A stretch of DNA of 64,000 nucleotides from Chitinophaga agrisoli (GCF_008386695.1 NZ_VUOC01000002.1:736481-800480), one strand, 5' to 3'. Numbered from the stretch's first letter, positions 25,801 through 33,657 are shown. Numbers and translations are program-made. Notes: generated by a model from the sequence alone, not told the origin.

Positions 25801-26860
25801 CGTCTGTAGAACCAGCCGTGCCTACCACTACCCCATTGGTACAGCCTACTGTATTTACGCGTGCAAACATGATCCCCACATTACTAACGCCATCACAAAG
25901 AATACCGGTCTCGCAGTTGGTAAAGGTCATCCAGTAGTTATGTCCATTAGGGATAGCTCCCTGGCTGGCAATAGAAGGCGCCGCATGAAAGCCTATTTTA
26001 TACCCTTCTACCTTCACAAAGCTGGTATAGGACCAGTCATTCCGCCGCATAACGATACCAGTGCCGTTAGCCCGGATCCAGCCGGCATAACCGCTACCGG
26101 CAGCCGGGGAATTAGGCAAGCCTGAGCCAGCCCAATATGCCGGGGAAAAATCAATATTTTCCAGGTGGCCTACGTCGGCAATATTATCGATCTCAAAACC
26201 CCTGGACAGCGGTGTGCCATACAGCCCATTGATCATAGGACAGGACCCACCGTTCACCCGGGAGAAGACCAGGCCGGTATAAGCATTTACAAAGGTGATG
26301 TTACGGGCATTACAGAACTCATTGCCCCAATAACCGGGTTCCCCAAACGTAATAGCCGGAGAATAAGGCGTGATGTTATCGGGCAGTTGCTCCGGATACC
26401 ATATCGCCAGGTCCACTACACCGGCGGTAGGCTCCATGGTGATAAAGGAAGCTGCGCTCTCATTGCCTCTGCCGGTGTACGCCATGAGGATAGTACCATT
26501 AACAGCCTGGCCTTTAACGGGTTTCTCCCACTCGCCACGCAATGTAACACCACGGGGGATAAGTAGGGTACCCCGGATCACATAACGGCCACTAGGCACA
26601 AAAAGAGTACCGCCACCCAGGTTCCCCAGGGCTGTTAAACGTGCCTGGAAGATGGAGGTAACATCTGTAACGCCATCTCCTGTGGCGCCAAAATCGCGCA
26701 CGGAGTAGCCGGCTACAAATGCATCTATCGTAGGATAAGCGGGTTGGATAAGCCGCCAGGTTTGAGCGGCTGTTTTATCCGGTAGTCCTGCTGCCAATAC
26801 AATGGCTAGCAGTACAGTCAACAACCATGGTTGTTTGGTGGGTAAAATTCGGGTTTTCAT
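22832..26860 (-). CDS. Secreted tandem beta-helix (pectate-lyase-3-like) protein with CBM and type IX sorting tail
   Basis: A 1342-residue secreted protein. Domains in order, numbered from an in-frame upstream ATG at 26929: signal peptide (24-55, ending KTAAQ); a first Pectate_lyase_3-type right-handed beta-helix (about 75-480, VRDFGATGDGVTDVTS, GTLFVPSGRYVIRGTL); a second one (about 505-890, NDGVTDNTTAVQNALN, GIVFLPPGKYKFTGHL); an F5/8-type C sugar-binding domain (about 930-1050); a BIG2 Ig-like domain (about 1058-1130); a CBM6-like module (about 1145-1280); and a type IX type A sorting domain (VYPNPVTGTQ to the end). ATG 26860 starts the signal peptide. It probably cleaves or binds a polysaccharide; the exact linkage is unknown. 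Start of its own transcript, no SusCD adjacent. Confidence 0.88.
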   Translation of the reverse strand: MKTRILPTKQPWLLTVLLAIVLAAGLPDKTAAQTWRLIQPAYPTIDAFVAGYSVRDFGATGDGVTDVTSIFQARLTALGNLGGGTLFVPSGRYVIRGTLLIPRGVTLRGEWEKPVKGQAVNGTILMAYTGRGNESAASFITMEPTAGVVDLAIWYPEQLPDNITPYSPAITFGEPGYWGNEFCNARNITFVNAYTGLVFSRVNGGSCPMINGLYGTPLSRGFEIDNIADVGHLENIDFSPAYWAGSGLPNSPAAGSGYAGWIRANGTGIVMRRNDWSYTSFVKVEGYKIGFHAAPSIASQGAIPNGHNYWMTFTNCETGILCDGVSNVGIMFARVNTVGCTNGVVVGTAGSTDGALQLHTCSIGGSSNAISTDPSSLARVIVQQCTITGGKVNINGGTLMASDCDFNNNAPQITLGDKSRGIITGNRFKNTANIQNNSPYQSAIDHTPLALTKLPAVPTIVARAQQPSRKVMYLATAAPFNAKNDGVTDNTTAVQNALNQASADGGGIVFLPPGKYKFTGHLSIPRGVELKGATDNLAAPMGQGSILEPYADKNNPSGVPFIKMAQASGLRAVTINYPEQVSANIPNVPAYPYAIQGTGSDIYIVNVGLRATYNGVDLFTNKCDNHYVDGLAGHVFKNGVRVGGGAANGQVSNTQFNTSVYAAGAESKWGSWPNSPTGDNSNVYDYQYNNLDFLVLGNCTGEILYNNFVYGANRGIIYQKDGAGGPSGISLGSGIDGSRIGISFQGMGSGGFDLINSQIVALGDSTNKYLETTSTFTSSVNLYNADFWGNPGKSVELNGAGALNLQSGNFVQPGQLRFGWLKAGALSIHNTAVWSIGTILNAGAEPRFSAQSSIIDSNGIVPARAALFKNNLGNVWGVSIAGAMDRHGWTATASVNNGSARNALDSTASTRWDTQGSQTNGQTFTVDMKTMNTVRAVVLDCTQSRDDSPAGYNAYVSADGVNWGNPVASGAGTTGMTLITFPETVGRYIRIVQTGSKGNYWSIHEFYVFGRVNVASVTLDTTSRILKTGISHKLTATILPVNATIKTMIWSSSNPAIAKVDSNGLVTALATGQAVITVTTVDGGKTAICADTVTASGNTPHNGIAAAIPGIIEAELYDDGGPALAYADADAVNSGGYRPTEGVDVEPCAEGGYDVGYIAGGEWIKYTVNINTPGVYTLQLRLASPYTGKQLHVELDGVNISGPVNVPATGDWQTYQTVSVTTPSLGTGRKTLRIVMDTDGFNINYLNFISQSGAVQELTVYPNPVTGTQLNLQFNGAAHQAGRYRVLLFNALNRPVMSTTINTANGNGAVSLPLNKKLTPGYYLLELTDTTGKRTVKKVIVQ

Positions 26861-27386
26861 ACTACTTTGGTTTTTAAGATACGGCTTAACTGCCTGGTTA
26901 TTAATAAAAAAAGGCCTGTATAGGATCATGTTGATATGGCGCCATTCTTATTTCCGGCTGTAAAGACCTTGTTACAGGTTGTTTTTTCACTTTGTAACGG
27001 GAGATCTTTAGTTTATGACGGATGCATTACAATTGATCTGCCATATGAGGATATGACATACTTGCTCTATAACGTTGACGGTTATGTGTTTATACTTCCC
27101 GTGGGCTCAATTATGGTTTCAGCATGGTAAGGGCGATCATCAATTTCACACATTTGAGGATATGCGGTTAGCATAGGTTTTCCTTTATACTGGATTGTAT
27201 TTTCTGGTTTTGTTTATGGTTTTGAGTAAAGTGGTTTTCAATATCGGTACTAATTTAAAATATTATTTTGCTTTGTTATATTATTTGTAGGGGAAATTTG
27301 TTGTTGGTAATTCCGGTTCATATGTAACAGATTGATGGGCTGATCAAAAAAATTGGGATAAAATTTTTAGAAATGAAAAATATGAT
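26861..27386. other. AT-rich gene-free gap
   Basis: About 520 bases between the beta-helix gene and the tRNA promoter. Base composition becomes clearly AT-rich after about 27130. A 64-codon frame at 26936-27130 shows no signal or family features and is not called. The segment presumably contains the promoter of the minus-strand beta-helix gene, but I could not place it with confidence. Confidence 0.5.
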
Positions 27387-27394
27387 TACTTTTG
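27387..27394 (+). promoter_or_regulatory. tRNA-Pro promoter -7 element
   Basis: TACTTTTG is an exact match to TAnnTTTG and lies 34 bases before the mature tRNA 5' end. A CAGTG-AAAA-CACTG hairpin follows within the leader. No clear TTG -33 element was seen. Confidence 0.6.
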
Positions 27395-27428
27395 CATCCC
27401 CGTCAGTGAAAACACTGGCACGTCAGTT

Positions 27429-27502
27429 CGGGACGTAGCGCAGCCCGGTAGCGCACTTGCATGGGGTGCAAGGGGTCGCTAGTTCGAATCTAGTCGTCCC
27501 GA
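27429..27502 (+). tRNA. tRNA-Pro (anticodon GGG)
   Basis: A complete 74-base cloverleaf without encoded CCA. The acceptor stem is CGGGACG paired with CGTCCCG (27495-27501) plus discriminator A. The D-arm is GCGCAGCCCGGTAGCGC. The anticodon stem CTTGC/GCAAG carries loop ATGGGGT with anticodon GGG at 27463-27465. The T arm contains GTTCGAATC. Reads codons CCC and CCT. Parts of this gene are repeated in degenerate form at 27548 and 28757. Confidence 0.97.
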
Positions 27503-27511
27503 CAGAATGAA

Positions 27512-27542
27512 GCTCAGCAGCAATGCTGGGCTTTTCTATTTT
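27512..27542 (+). terminator. Terminator of the tRNA transcript
   Basis: An 8-bp stem GCTCAGCA/TGCTGGGC (one G-T wobble) with GCAA loop, followed by CTTTTCTATTTT, ten bases downstream of the tRNA. Confidence 0.85.
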
Positions 27543-27547
27543 ATAAT

Positions 27548-27587
27548 CTCCCGTAGCGCATCCCGCTATGTCGGGAGGTCGTTAGTT
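27548..27587 (+). repeat. Degenerate tRNA-Pro fragment (D-arm plus T-arm start)
   Basis: TAGCGCATCCCGCTA (27554-27568) matches the tRNA D-arm TAGCGCAGCCCGGTA at 13 of 15 positions, and GGTCGTTAGTT (27577-27587) matches GGTCGCTAGTT of the tRNA at 10 of 11. The spacing is about 15 bases shorter, as if the anticodon arm were deleted. The same segment also folds as a hairpin (CTCCCG/CGGGAG with TAGCG/CGCTA inside), so chance similarity cannot be dismissed. Confidence 0.5.
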
Positions 27588-27774
27588 TCTTCATCATATA
27601 TTACCCGGCCTATAGTATAAAAAAAGCCTAAATTTGCCTACTTCATGCCCCTTTAAAAAGAGTACAAAACATTGCTGGTATGAAATTTACTATTTTGTCA
27701 TGGTGTTAACTTGTGTATTATAATCAGATTCCTAAATAGAATATTGTTAATCTTTCCTTAGTAAAATCTATGAA

Positions 27775-28749
27775 ATGAAAAAGAACATTGCTTTTTTAAT
27801 GGTTATTTTGACCATTGTTGTTGCCTGTAACAAAACAGATAAAAATGAAGACAAACCAGCTCCTTCGACAGGAAAATATGCCGTCCAATTTAGTGCTTCG
27901 GGGTTTGGTATAAGCGTAGAGGATCTCGGTAAAATGAGCGATCCTAATGCCAGAACGCCGGCACAGGACACGTTAAGGAAGTATGCGAACTATCTTTATC
28001 TGTTTATTTTCGACTATGATGCTAATCAGAAACCTTTAAAACAAATTGTGCAAACAAGCGCAGACTCCAGTTTCGGAATGATCATGGACTCTTTACCTAC
28101 CGGTAAATATAAGATAATCATGATCGCTTCTAAAGATACGGTGAAGGTTTACAATAAGATACCGCAGGATTATTATGTACTGTCGTTAGGAACACCAGGA
28201 ACTGATATGTTCCTAAAAAGGACAGTTTTAGAAGTAGCAAACGGACCTATTAACCAGGATATGGCTTTAAAGAGGGTTGTTGGCAAACTGAAGTTAACGA
28301 TCACCGATAAAGTTCCTAATGGTACTACCAGTGTGCAAATGCATGTTGAAAGATATCCATTATATGACCCGGCAGGGATGGGAGATCCATATAAGAATGA
28401 GTTTACCGATTTGATATACCTTGCTGATGCGACGCTGCTGGATGATGTGGGTAACAGAGGTGGAGTTAGTATTATGAAGGCAGCCGGTGACTCTGTAATA
28501 GGAATGACCAACCTCAGTTTTGAGACTTATTTATTGGCATTCGACCAACGGCAGGCTACTGTCACCGTTACATGTTATGGAGATAATAACAAGGTGATCG
28601 CTGGTAAAACCATACCTGCGGTGCCCATATTTCCGAATAGGAGAACGGTGCTGAGCGGTCACTTGTTTGATACTGTGAGCACCGGACTAAAAGGCATAAA
28701 CGTATCCCTCGACGACACATCATGGTCCGATATTCCAATTGAATTATAA
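27775..28749 (+). CDS. FimB/Mfa2-like fimbrial anchor-type lipoprotein
   Basis: A 324-residue lipoprotein (lipobox IVVAC, Cys18) resembling the FimB/Mfa2 fimbrial anchor/minor subunit family. Features are a beta-rich body, the DSLPTGKYKIIMIASK strand (about 102-117), VVGKLKLTITDKVPNG at about 168-183, and the C-terminal RRTVLSGHLFD segment, ending GINVSLDDTSWSDIPIEL. In Porphyromonas such proteins anchor or limit fimbrillin polymers. No fimbrillin or other pilus gene is adjacent. The gene is visibly AT-richer than the flanking window, and tRNA-Pro fragments lie on both sides, suggesting acquisition. Confidence 0.72.
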   Translation: MKKNIAFLMVILTIVVACNKTDKNEDKPAPSTGKYAVQFSASGFGISVEDLGKMSDPNARTPAQDTLRKYANYLYLFIFDYDANQKPLKQIVQTSADSSFGMIMDSLPTGKYKIIMIASKDTVKVYNKIPQDYYVLSLGTPGTDMFLKRTVLEVANGPINQDMALKRVVGKLKLTITDKVPNGTTSVQMHVERYPLYDPAGMGDPYKNEFTDLIYLADATLLDDVGNRGGVSIMKAAGDSVIGMTNLSFETYLLAFDQRQATVTVTCYGDNNKVIAGKTIPAVPIFPNRRTVLSGHLFDTVSTGLKGINVSLDDTSWSDIPIEL

Positions 28750-28756
28750 GCAGCCG

Positions 28757-28783
28757 GTTCGAATCTGATTGTCCTGACGGAAT
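28757..28783 (+). repeat. Degenerate copy of the tRNA-Pro 3' end
   Basis: Matches tRNA-Pro bases 27482-27508 (T arm, 3' acceptor strand and six bases beyond) at 22 of 27 positions, including ten identical bases at the start. All five differences are transitions. It lies just after the FimB-like gene, in the position expected for the distal attachment site of an element integrated at the tRNA. Confidence 0.6.
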
Positions 28784-28872
28784 TAAAGGATGGGACTAGA
28801 TGAGCACAATAAAAGCTTATCGACAACGCTTAAGCTAGTAAAAACAAAATACTTTTATATCATTATAAAAAG

Positions 28873-28906
28873 AGGCCGTCTTCTAAAGCAAGAGTCGGCC
28901 TTTTTT
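28873..28906. terminator. Bidirectional terminator between convergent genes
   Basis: AGGCCG pairs with CGGCCT (28896-28901) around an inner TCTT/AAGA stem. Six T residues follow on the plus strand and a T-rich run on the minus strand. It serves the fimbrial-type gene and the CorA gene. Confidence 0.8.
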
Positions 28907-29014
28907 CATTTTGGGCTATAACCGGACAATCTTTTCCGATCTTCCGGTCTTTAAGCGCCTAATCTCCTTTAGGGCATACTAGTCAACCATTAAACAAACC
29001 AGCACAAATATTAT

Positions 29015-29908
29015 TTACAACAACCTTCTTCGTTTAAACCATAAAAAGATCAAAACCGTTACTGCCACCAATAATGCAACGACCATGGGATACCCAAAAC
29101 TCCATTTAGTTTCCGGAATATTAAAATTCATCCCATAAAGACCTACAATGAAACTAAGTGGAAGAAAGAAAACAGAGAAAATGGTTAACACACGCATCGT
29201 CTCGTTTGTACGTTGTGAAGACACGGAGAAATAAATATTTAACAACTGATGTACGTTGTCAGCTAATACATCAAATGAGTTATGAAGCTTAGTATGCTGA
29301 TCCAAAACATCGCGGCTATCCATTGTCTGCTGTTGTGCATGTAAGAATCTGACAACCTCCGCCGAGAGAACAAATATACGTTTAAATATATCCGCCTTTC
29401 TCTTAAGATAATAAAGCCCTTTTAAAATCGGCACATTGTTCGGCATTAAGAAAATGTCTTTCTCAAAATAATCCACCGCAGTCGTCATAACGTCGAGGGA
29501 TTGAAGATAGGTCTTTAAACCAATCACGAGTAATAAATTGACAAGTTCCAGGCTTGAGAGAGGATTTGCACCCAAAACAGGTTTAAATGATGGCTCAGAC
29601 AGAAAGGCACGCTTATAGCATACAGACAGTACAAGATCATCGGAGTAAACCAGATAAATAGGGTCGCTCAGCTCCTGTATGCTATCAGCCTCAGCAACAT
29701 TGTTTATACTATTAATACGAAACACAACAAGCACATAGTTATCTACACGCTCGTACTTAGGCAGCTGGTCCATTTCTCCGCAATCACTCAATAAAGAGGG
29801 GGGTATTTGATATGCTAATGAAATCTGCCTGATCTCCTCATCAGTAGGCATCGTAACATTAATCCATTTGAAGTTACTTCCATGCCCAAGTAACATTTCC
29901 TGTATCAT
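29015..29908 (-). CDS. CorA-family divalent cation transporter
   Basis: A 297-residue inner-membrane magnesium/cobalt channel subunit of the CorA family, which assembles as a pentamer. The N-terminal cytoplasmic alpha/beta domain (about 1-230) ends in a long helix. Two membrane segments follow at the C-terminus, TM1 carrying the invariant YGMNF motif at 258-262, with the periplasmic loop NIPETKWSFG. The tail KRRRLL is basic as expected. The gene is in the AT-rich stretch with different codon use from the main part of the window, and shares strand with the DUF417 gene 43 bases upstream. Confidence 0.92.
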   Translation of the reverse strand: MIQEMLLGHGSNFKWINVTMPTDEEIRQISLAYQIPPSLLSDCGEMDQLPKYERVDNYVLVVFRINSINNVAEADSIQELSDPIYLVYSDDLVLSVCYKRAFLSEPSFKPVLGANPLSSLELVNLLLVIGLKTYLQSLDVMTTAVDYFEKDIFLMPNNVPILKGLYYLKRKADIFKRIFVLSAEVVRFLHAQQQTMDSRDVLDQHTKLHNSFDVLADNVHQLLNIYFSVSSQRTNETMRVLTIFSVFFLPLSFIVGLYGMNFNIPETKWSFGYPMVVALLVAVTVLIFLWFKRRRLL

Positions 29909-29951
29909 TAATGCCTATATCCAATTAGTCGTCAAAGTAAAAAATAACCTC

Positions 29952-30431
29952 TTAATTCTTTCGTTGTGTCTGTCGTCCAAAAAAGGTAAAAAGATACAAT
30001 GCACTGCCAAAAAGAGTAACATCCTTCAGTAAGAAACCGCCAGTACCTGTTGGTCCATATAGTCCATCTGCTTCCGTCACCGTACCTGGCGTACTAATAA
30101 AGAAAGTAAATGTTACAAAAAACATGATCATCGTCATGATCGTTGCGATCAACCCTACACGTGGTTTAAAAAATCCGATTATGATGCCCACCGCTGCAAT
30201 ATATTCATAAATACCGATTGCGATGCTGGATCCTTGAATGCCTAATATTGCCTGCGTCCAACTGACTAAAGGGCTGTTCCCAATCAACGGGGCAATACCC
30301 GTTGCTTCAGTTGGCGTAATCTTCTGTGCACCTATCCAAAAAAGAACAAGACAAAGACCAATGCTAATAAAGATCGCCGGAAAATTCTTCTTTTCAGCCC
30401 ATAAGGCCAGTGATTTAATTCTTTCCATCAT
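29952..30431 (-). CDS. DUF417 (YkgB/RclC-like) inner-membrane protein
   Basis: A 159-residue membrane protein of the DUF417 family, which includes RclC (YkgB), part of the Escherichia coli reactive-chlorine response. About four hydrophobic helices are visible: AIFISIGLCLVLFWIGAQKI, IAIGIYEYIAAVGIIIGFF, LIATIMTMIMFFVTFTFFIS and FGSALYLFTFFG. The conserved GTGGFLLKDVTLFG lies at about 126-139. No RclR or RclA homolog is nearby, so the chlorine role is only a family hint. It is followed by CorA on the same strand. Confidence 0.85.
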   Translation of the reverse strand: MMERIKSLALWAEKKNFPAIFISIGLCLVLFWIGAQKITPTEATGIAPLIGNSPLVSWTQAILGIQGSSIAIGIYEYIAAVGIIIGFFKPRVGLIATIMTMIMFFVTFTFFISTPGTVTEADGLYGPTGTGGFLLKDVTLFGSALYLFTFFGRQTQRKN

Positions 30432-30681
30432 ACTTTTTTATTATTAACAGTACAAAAGTGTACCCGGATTGGATGCAAGTAAATATTATTCTTGCCTTTT
30501 AGCATTGATATTTGTCACATAATTGATTAACTCTTATTAGCGCGATGCCTGTTATCAGGTGGATACCGGCAATATGTTTATTACCGGTTACCGCTTTTCA
30601 TCCGATACCCGCATTAAAAATCTTTAGTATATTACAGTGGGTTATAAACCTTTTTAAATAGCTATACCGTCCCTCATAGTC

Positions 30682-33657
30682 ATGCCATACGATAGCAAAA
30701 GCGCCGGACCCGCTAATACTGCTGCCCCTGTAGCAGCAGTTAACCAAAGATCCTCTGGAACATCCCTGCCAGCTGTCCAGCCTTTACAAGCGGCTCAGGT
30801 GGAAGAAGGCGCTCATGATAGCCTTCCTGTTCAGCGTAAAGCATTCTCCCTGTCTCCCGCAGCAGCGAAACCACCTAACGATCCGCCGGCTACAAAACGA
30901 TTTCAATTAAAGCCGGATAAGGCCGGCCTTTCGGATAATTTGACGGCCAAGCGCCAGGTATCTTCAGTAGCGCCCGTGGTGCGGCAGCTTATGCGGAACA
31001 ATTCCGGCGGAACTGCGCCCATACAACTTATGAGAGCCAATGAAATCCCCGTAGATGCTAAGGGCCATCCAATAAAACAAGGCCAGCGATTTTTGATTCT
31101 ACCGGGAAACGGGGAGCCAGACGCTGCACCCCTGATAGGTACCTTTATAGCGAGTGAAGGCGGACCTGGTTATGGGAATTTCAAATTCAAGTTAGACGAT
31201 GGTCGTTCCATAAGTGTCTCCGGCGCCACCGAGTTGCAAGAGGCGGGTGGAGCTGCTACCGGGGGACCAGGCAGCCCAGGTGCAGGGCACTGGGACGGCC
31301 AGCCTGCGGACAATCCTTATGCCATATTTGATGATGGCGGCTCTTTAGACGATAGCCTTCACTCACCGCTGGACGAGTCCCGGCTCTTTTGGGCGGATAG
31401 TCCGTCCTCTTCTCAGGCGTGGGGTGATCATTCATTCCCATTACAGTCTGATTTGTTCGCCGGCGCCTGGAGCAATGATGCAGCCCCGCCGTTGCCCGCC
31501 CATCATTCCGGATGGGGGATTGGTCCTTCCTCTCCGCCGGCGCCCACCCCTTTATCTCCGCCAGGGAACAATCCTTTCTTCCTGCCAACGCCTGTCTCAT
31601 CCCCGCCGTTGGCGGGCGGCCCGTTGCCGTTCCCGCTTAGAGGTCCGCTATCACCGGGGAATGGCGCGTCCTTCCAGCCGTTTGATGTTGGTTCCTTCCT
31701 GACAGATAATAGTCATATAAGCTGGCCGCCGAGTGGTCATGTATCTCCACCCCGGAGTCCTTTTTTACCGTCAGGTGATGACGATACATCGCCGCCATTT
31801 AGTAACACTCCTACCCCGGTAGATGAAAGTGAGTCATACGGACCGCCGCCTGTTCCTCCTTCCCCGGTGGATAGCAGTTATTTATTTCCGCCAACGGGCA
31901 GCCCGTTATTTTCCACGTTCGGGAGTCCGCTATTACGAGGAGGCTGGGCGCCAATCACGCCGTTTAATATTGGTTCCTCCTCCGCAAATCATAGGCATCT
32001 AAGCCGGCCGGCGGGTAGTCACGTACCCTCGCCATTGGATGCTTTATTCCCGGCGGGGAGCGGCCCTGTATCGCCTCCATTTAGTAGCGCTTCCACACTG
32101 GTAGATGACAGTGAGCCAAACGGACCGCGCCCTGTTCCTTCCTTGCCGCTGCATTATCCATCGCAGCCGGTGGGCGGTGGTTCATTTCCGCCGGCGCCTG
32201 TCTCTCTATACCCGCTGGGGAACAGCCATTACCTTCCCCCATTGCCTATCTCTTCCTTCCCGATAGCGGGCAGTCCTTTTTTACCACCAGCGCCCACCAG
32301 TACAACCACAACCACAACAACGACCAGTACCTCATCCACCATAGTAGGCGATCCCTCAATACCTGCTACACCAGTAACAGCAGCTCCTGATGCTGCGGAT
32401 GCGCAAGCGGGTATCCAGGGACCAGGCCTGCCGGCAAAGAGGGCAAGGCTGCTATTCGCCGCTATACAGAGCAGGTACAACCCAACGGAGCTAATAGAAA
32501 AGAAAGCGTTATTAGAATTCGGGGCAACCGTTGACGGAATCAACGACAAGACGGTGAAAGACGCTATATTGGCATTGCGTAAAGCAGGACTGCTGTTTCC
32601 TCCTTTTCCAGGTCCCACATTAGGCGCCGTGCAAAACTTCAGCCTGAATAGCCAGCACATCGAAGTGAGAAGGGGTAAGCGGGGTAAAGCCCCGGCCAAT
32701 AAGTCGTTGACCGACTATATCGACCGGCTTGCCGGGGAGTTGGGTATCAGCGGTGGTAACAAACATGACACGGTGCAGAACACCCTGATCCATCTGATCA
32801 ATTCTGATCCGGCCGATAAAGACCTGATCCAGCACCGTGCGGAACTTATCCGTCTTTTCCAGGATAAATCTGCCGCCCAATATTATACGGATTCATTCGT
32901 ACGGGCAGGCAGTGAGCATGAGCAACTGATTACCAGGTTAACGGCAGAAACTGTGCTGCGTGATCTGCAACATCCGGAAACGCTCCCCCGGGATCGGTCA
33001 GGTAGAACAGTCACCCATCTGGATTTGCAGCGGGCCACCAATGTGCCCACCCAATGGGTGGTACTAAAGTCTACCACCTCGCACGATGACCAGGGAGGTA
33101 GGGTTAGCCAAAACCATCATCCTACCAGTAAAAAACTGATCTCGTATGCAGACACCCAGGACAGTCAGAAATTGCACAGCTCCCAGGGCAGTGGCGATGG
33201 CAGCTCGCCCCATTACCACGAAGAGCTGGGAAGAAGGATACAACGGCGGCAAAGCCTGCTGGCATTGAACACCGATTTGGCAACAGTTAATCATGAGCGC
33301 CTGGCAGGCAGAGATGATATTTTGAGCATACCCGCCTCCAAACGTGTAAGACAAACCTATCAGCAAACAGACGGTACTACTTTACGCTTCGACGTGGAAG
33401 CCGAGTTGCACACCATTGCCCGTAACGTTGAAGTACGGAAAAAGAAGTTGTTGCATCTGACAAGGCAGGTACATGAGTCCATCTCAGATACGCCATTTCC
33501 CTACCAGGATACGCTGCCCCCAAGGGCTGATTCGCCTACATTAATGGCGGCACTGCCAGGAACGCCTCAACACTACAGCCAGTTTGGAGACGAAGAAGAG
33601 GAAGAAGAAGGAAAAGGGAAAGAAAAAGAAAAAGACGATGAGGGGGAGCGGGATTAG
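30682..33657 (+). CDS. Large proline-rich protein with DUF4157/eCIS-cargo-like N-terminus; function unknown
   Basis: A 991-residue protein without signal peptide or membrane segment, so either cytoplasmic or carried by a non-Sec route. The first 120 residues hold LPVQRK, RFQLKPDKAGLSDNL and PIQLM, which match the short QR/QL motifs and the F-Q-L-K-x-x-x-x-G-L-x-D-N-L opening of Bacteroidota DUF4157 proteins, often cargo or toxins linked to extracellular contractile injection systems. The HExxH-bearing rest of DUF4157 is absent. Residues 120-190 form a possible SH3-like beta domain; 230-540 are Pro/Ser-rich with an 85-residue duplication; then a Thr tract; then a 440-residue helical C-terminal domain that I cannot place; then an acidic tail. 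No contractile-injection gene is in the window. Confidence 0.75.
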   Translation: MPYDSKSAGPANTAAPVAAVNQRSSGTSLPAVQPLQAAQVEEGAHDSLPVQRKAFSLSPAAAKPPNDPPATKRFQLKPDKAGLSDNLTAKRQVSSVAPVVRQLMRNNSGGTAPIQLMRANEIPVDAKGHPIKQGQRFLILPGNGEPDAAPLIGTFIASEGGPGYGNFKFKLDDGRSISVSGATELQEAGGAATGGPGSPGAGHWDGQPADNPYAIFDDGGSLDDSLHSPLDESRLFWADSPSSSQAWGDHSFPLQSDLFAGAWSNDAAPPLPAHHSGWGIGPSSPPAPTPLSPPGNNPFFLPTPVSSPPLAGGPLPFPLRGPLSPGNGASFQPFDVGSFLTDNSHISWPPSGHVSPPRSPFLPSGDDDTSPPFSNTPTPVDESESYGPPPVPPSPVDSSYLFPPTGSPLFSTFGSPLLRGGWAPITPFNIGSSSANHRHLSRPAGSHVPSPLDALFPAGSGPVSPPFSSASTLVDDSEPNGPRPVPSLPLHYPSQPVGGGSFPPAPVSLYPLGNSHYLPPLPISSFPIAGSPFLPPAPTSTTTTTTTTSTSSTIVGDPSIPATPVTAAPDAADAQAGIQGPGLPAKRARLLFAAIQSRYNPTELIEKKALLEFGATVDGINDKTVKDAILALRKAGLLFPPFPGPTLGAVQNFSLNSQHIEVRRGKRGKAPANKSLTDYIDRLAGELGISGGNKHDTVQNTLIHLINSDPADKDLIQHRAELIRLFQDKSAAQYYTDSFVRAGSEHEQLITRLTAETVLRDLQHPETLPRDRSGRTVTHLDLQRATNVPTQWVVLKSTTSHDDQGGRVSQNHHPTSKKLISYADTQDSQKLHSSQGSGDGSSPHYHEELGRRIQRRQSLLALNTDLATVNHERLAGRDDILSIPASKRVRQTYQQTDGTTLRFDVEAELHTIARNVEVRKKKLLHLTRQVHESISDTPFPYQDTLPPRADSPTLMAALPGTPQHYSQFGDEEEEEEGKGKEKEKDDEGERD
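31672..32151 (+). repeat. Internal duplication in the proline-rich region
   Basis: Two copies of about 66-70 codons at 31672-31878 and 31954-32151. Both read P-F-(D/N)-(V/I)-G-S, then a His/Ser-rich stretch, then SPPFS, then V-D-(E/D)-S-E-x-x-G-P-x-P-V-P. The diverged sequence shows an old duplication in the stalk of the large protein. Confidence 0.65.

Noticed and set aside
26936-27130. 64-codon plus-strand frame beside the beta-helix gene
   Set aside because: No start context, signal peptide or family similarity; hydrophobic stretches look like chance in AT-rich sequence overlapping the likely promoter of the minus-strand gene.
32296-32340. Possible microsatellite or CRISPR-like repeat (ACC/ACA runs)
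   Set aside because: It is an in-frame Thr/Ser codon run inside the large protein; there are no spacers or palindromic repeats.
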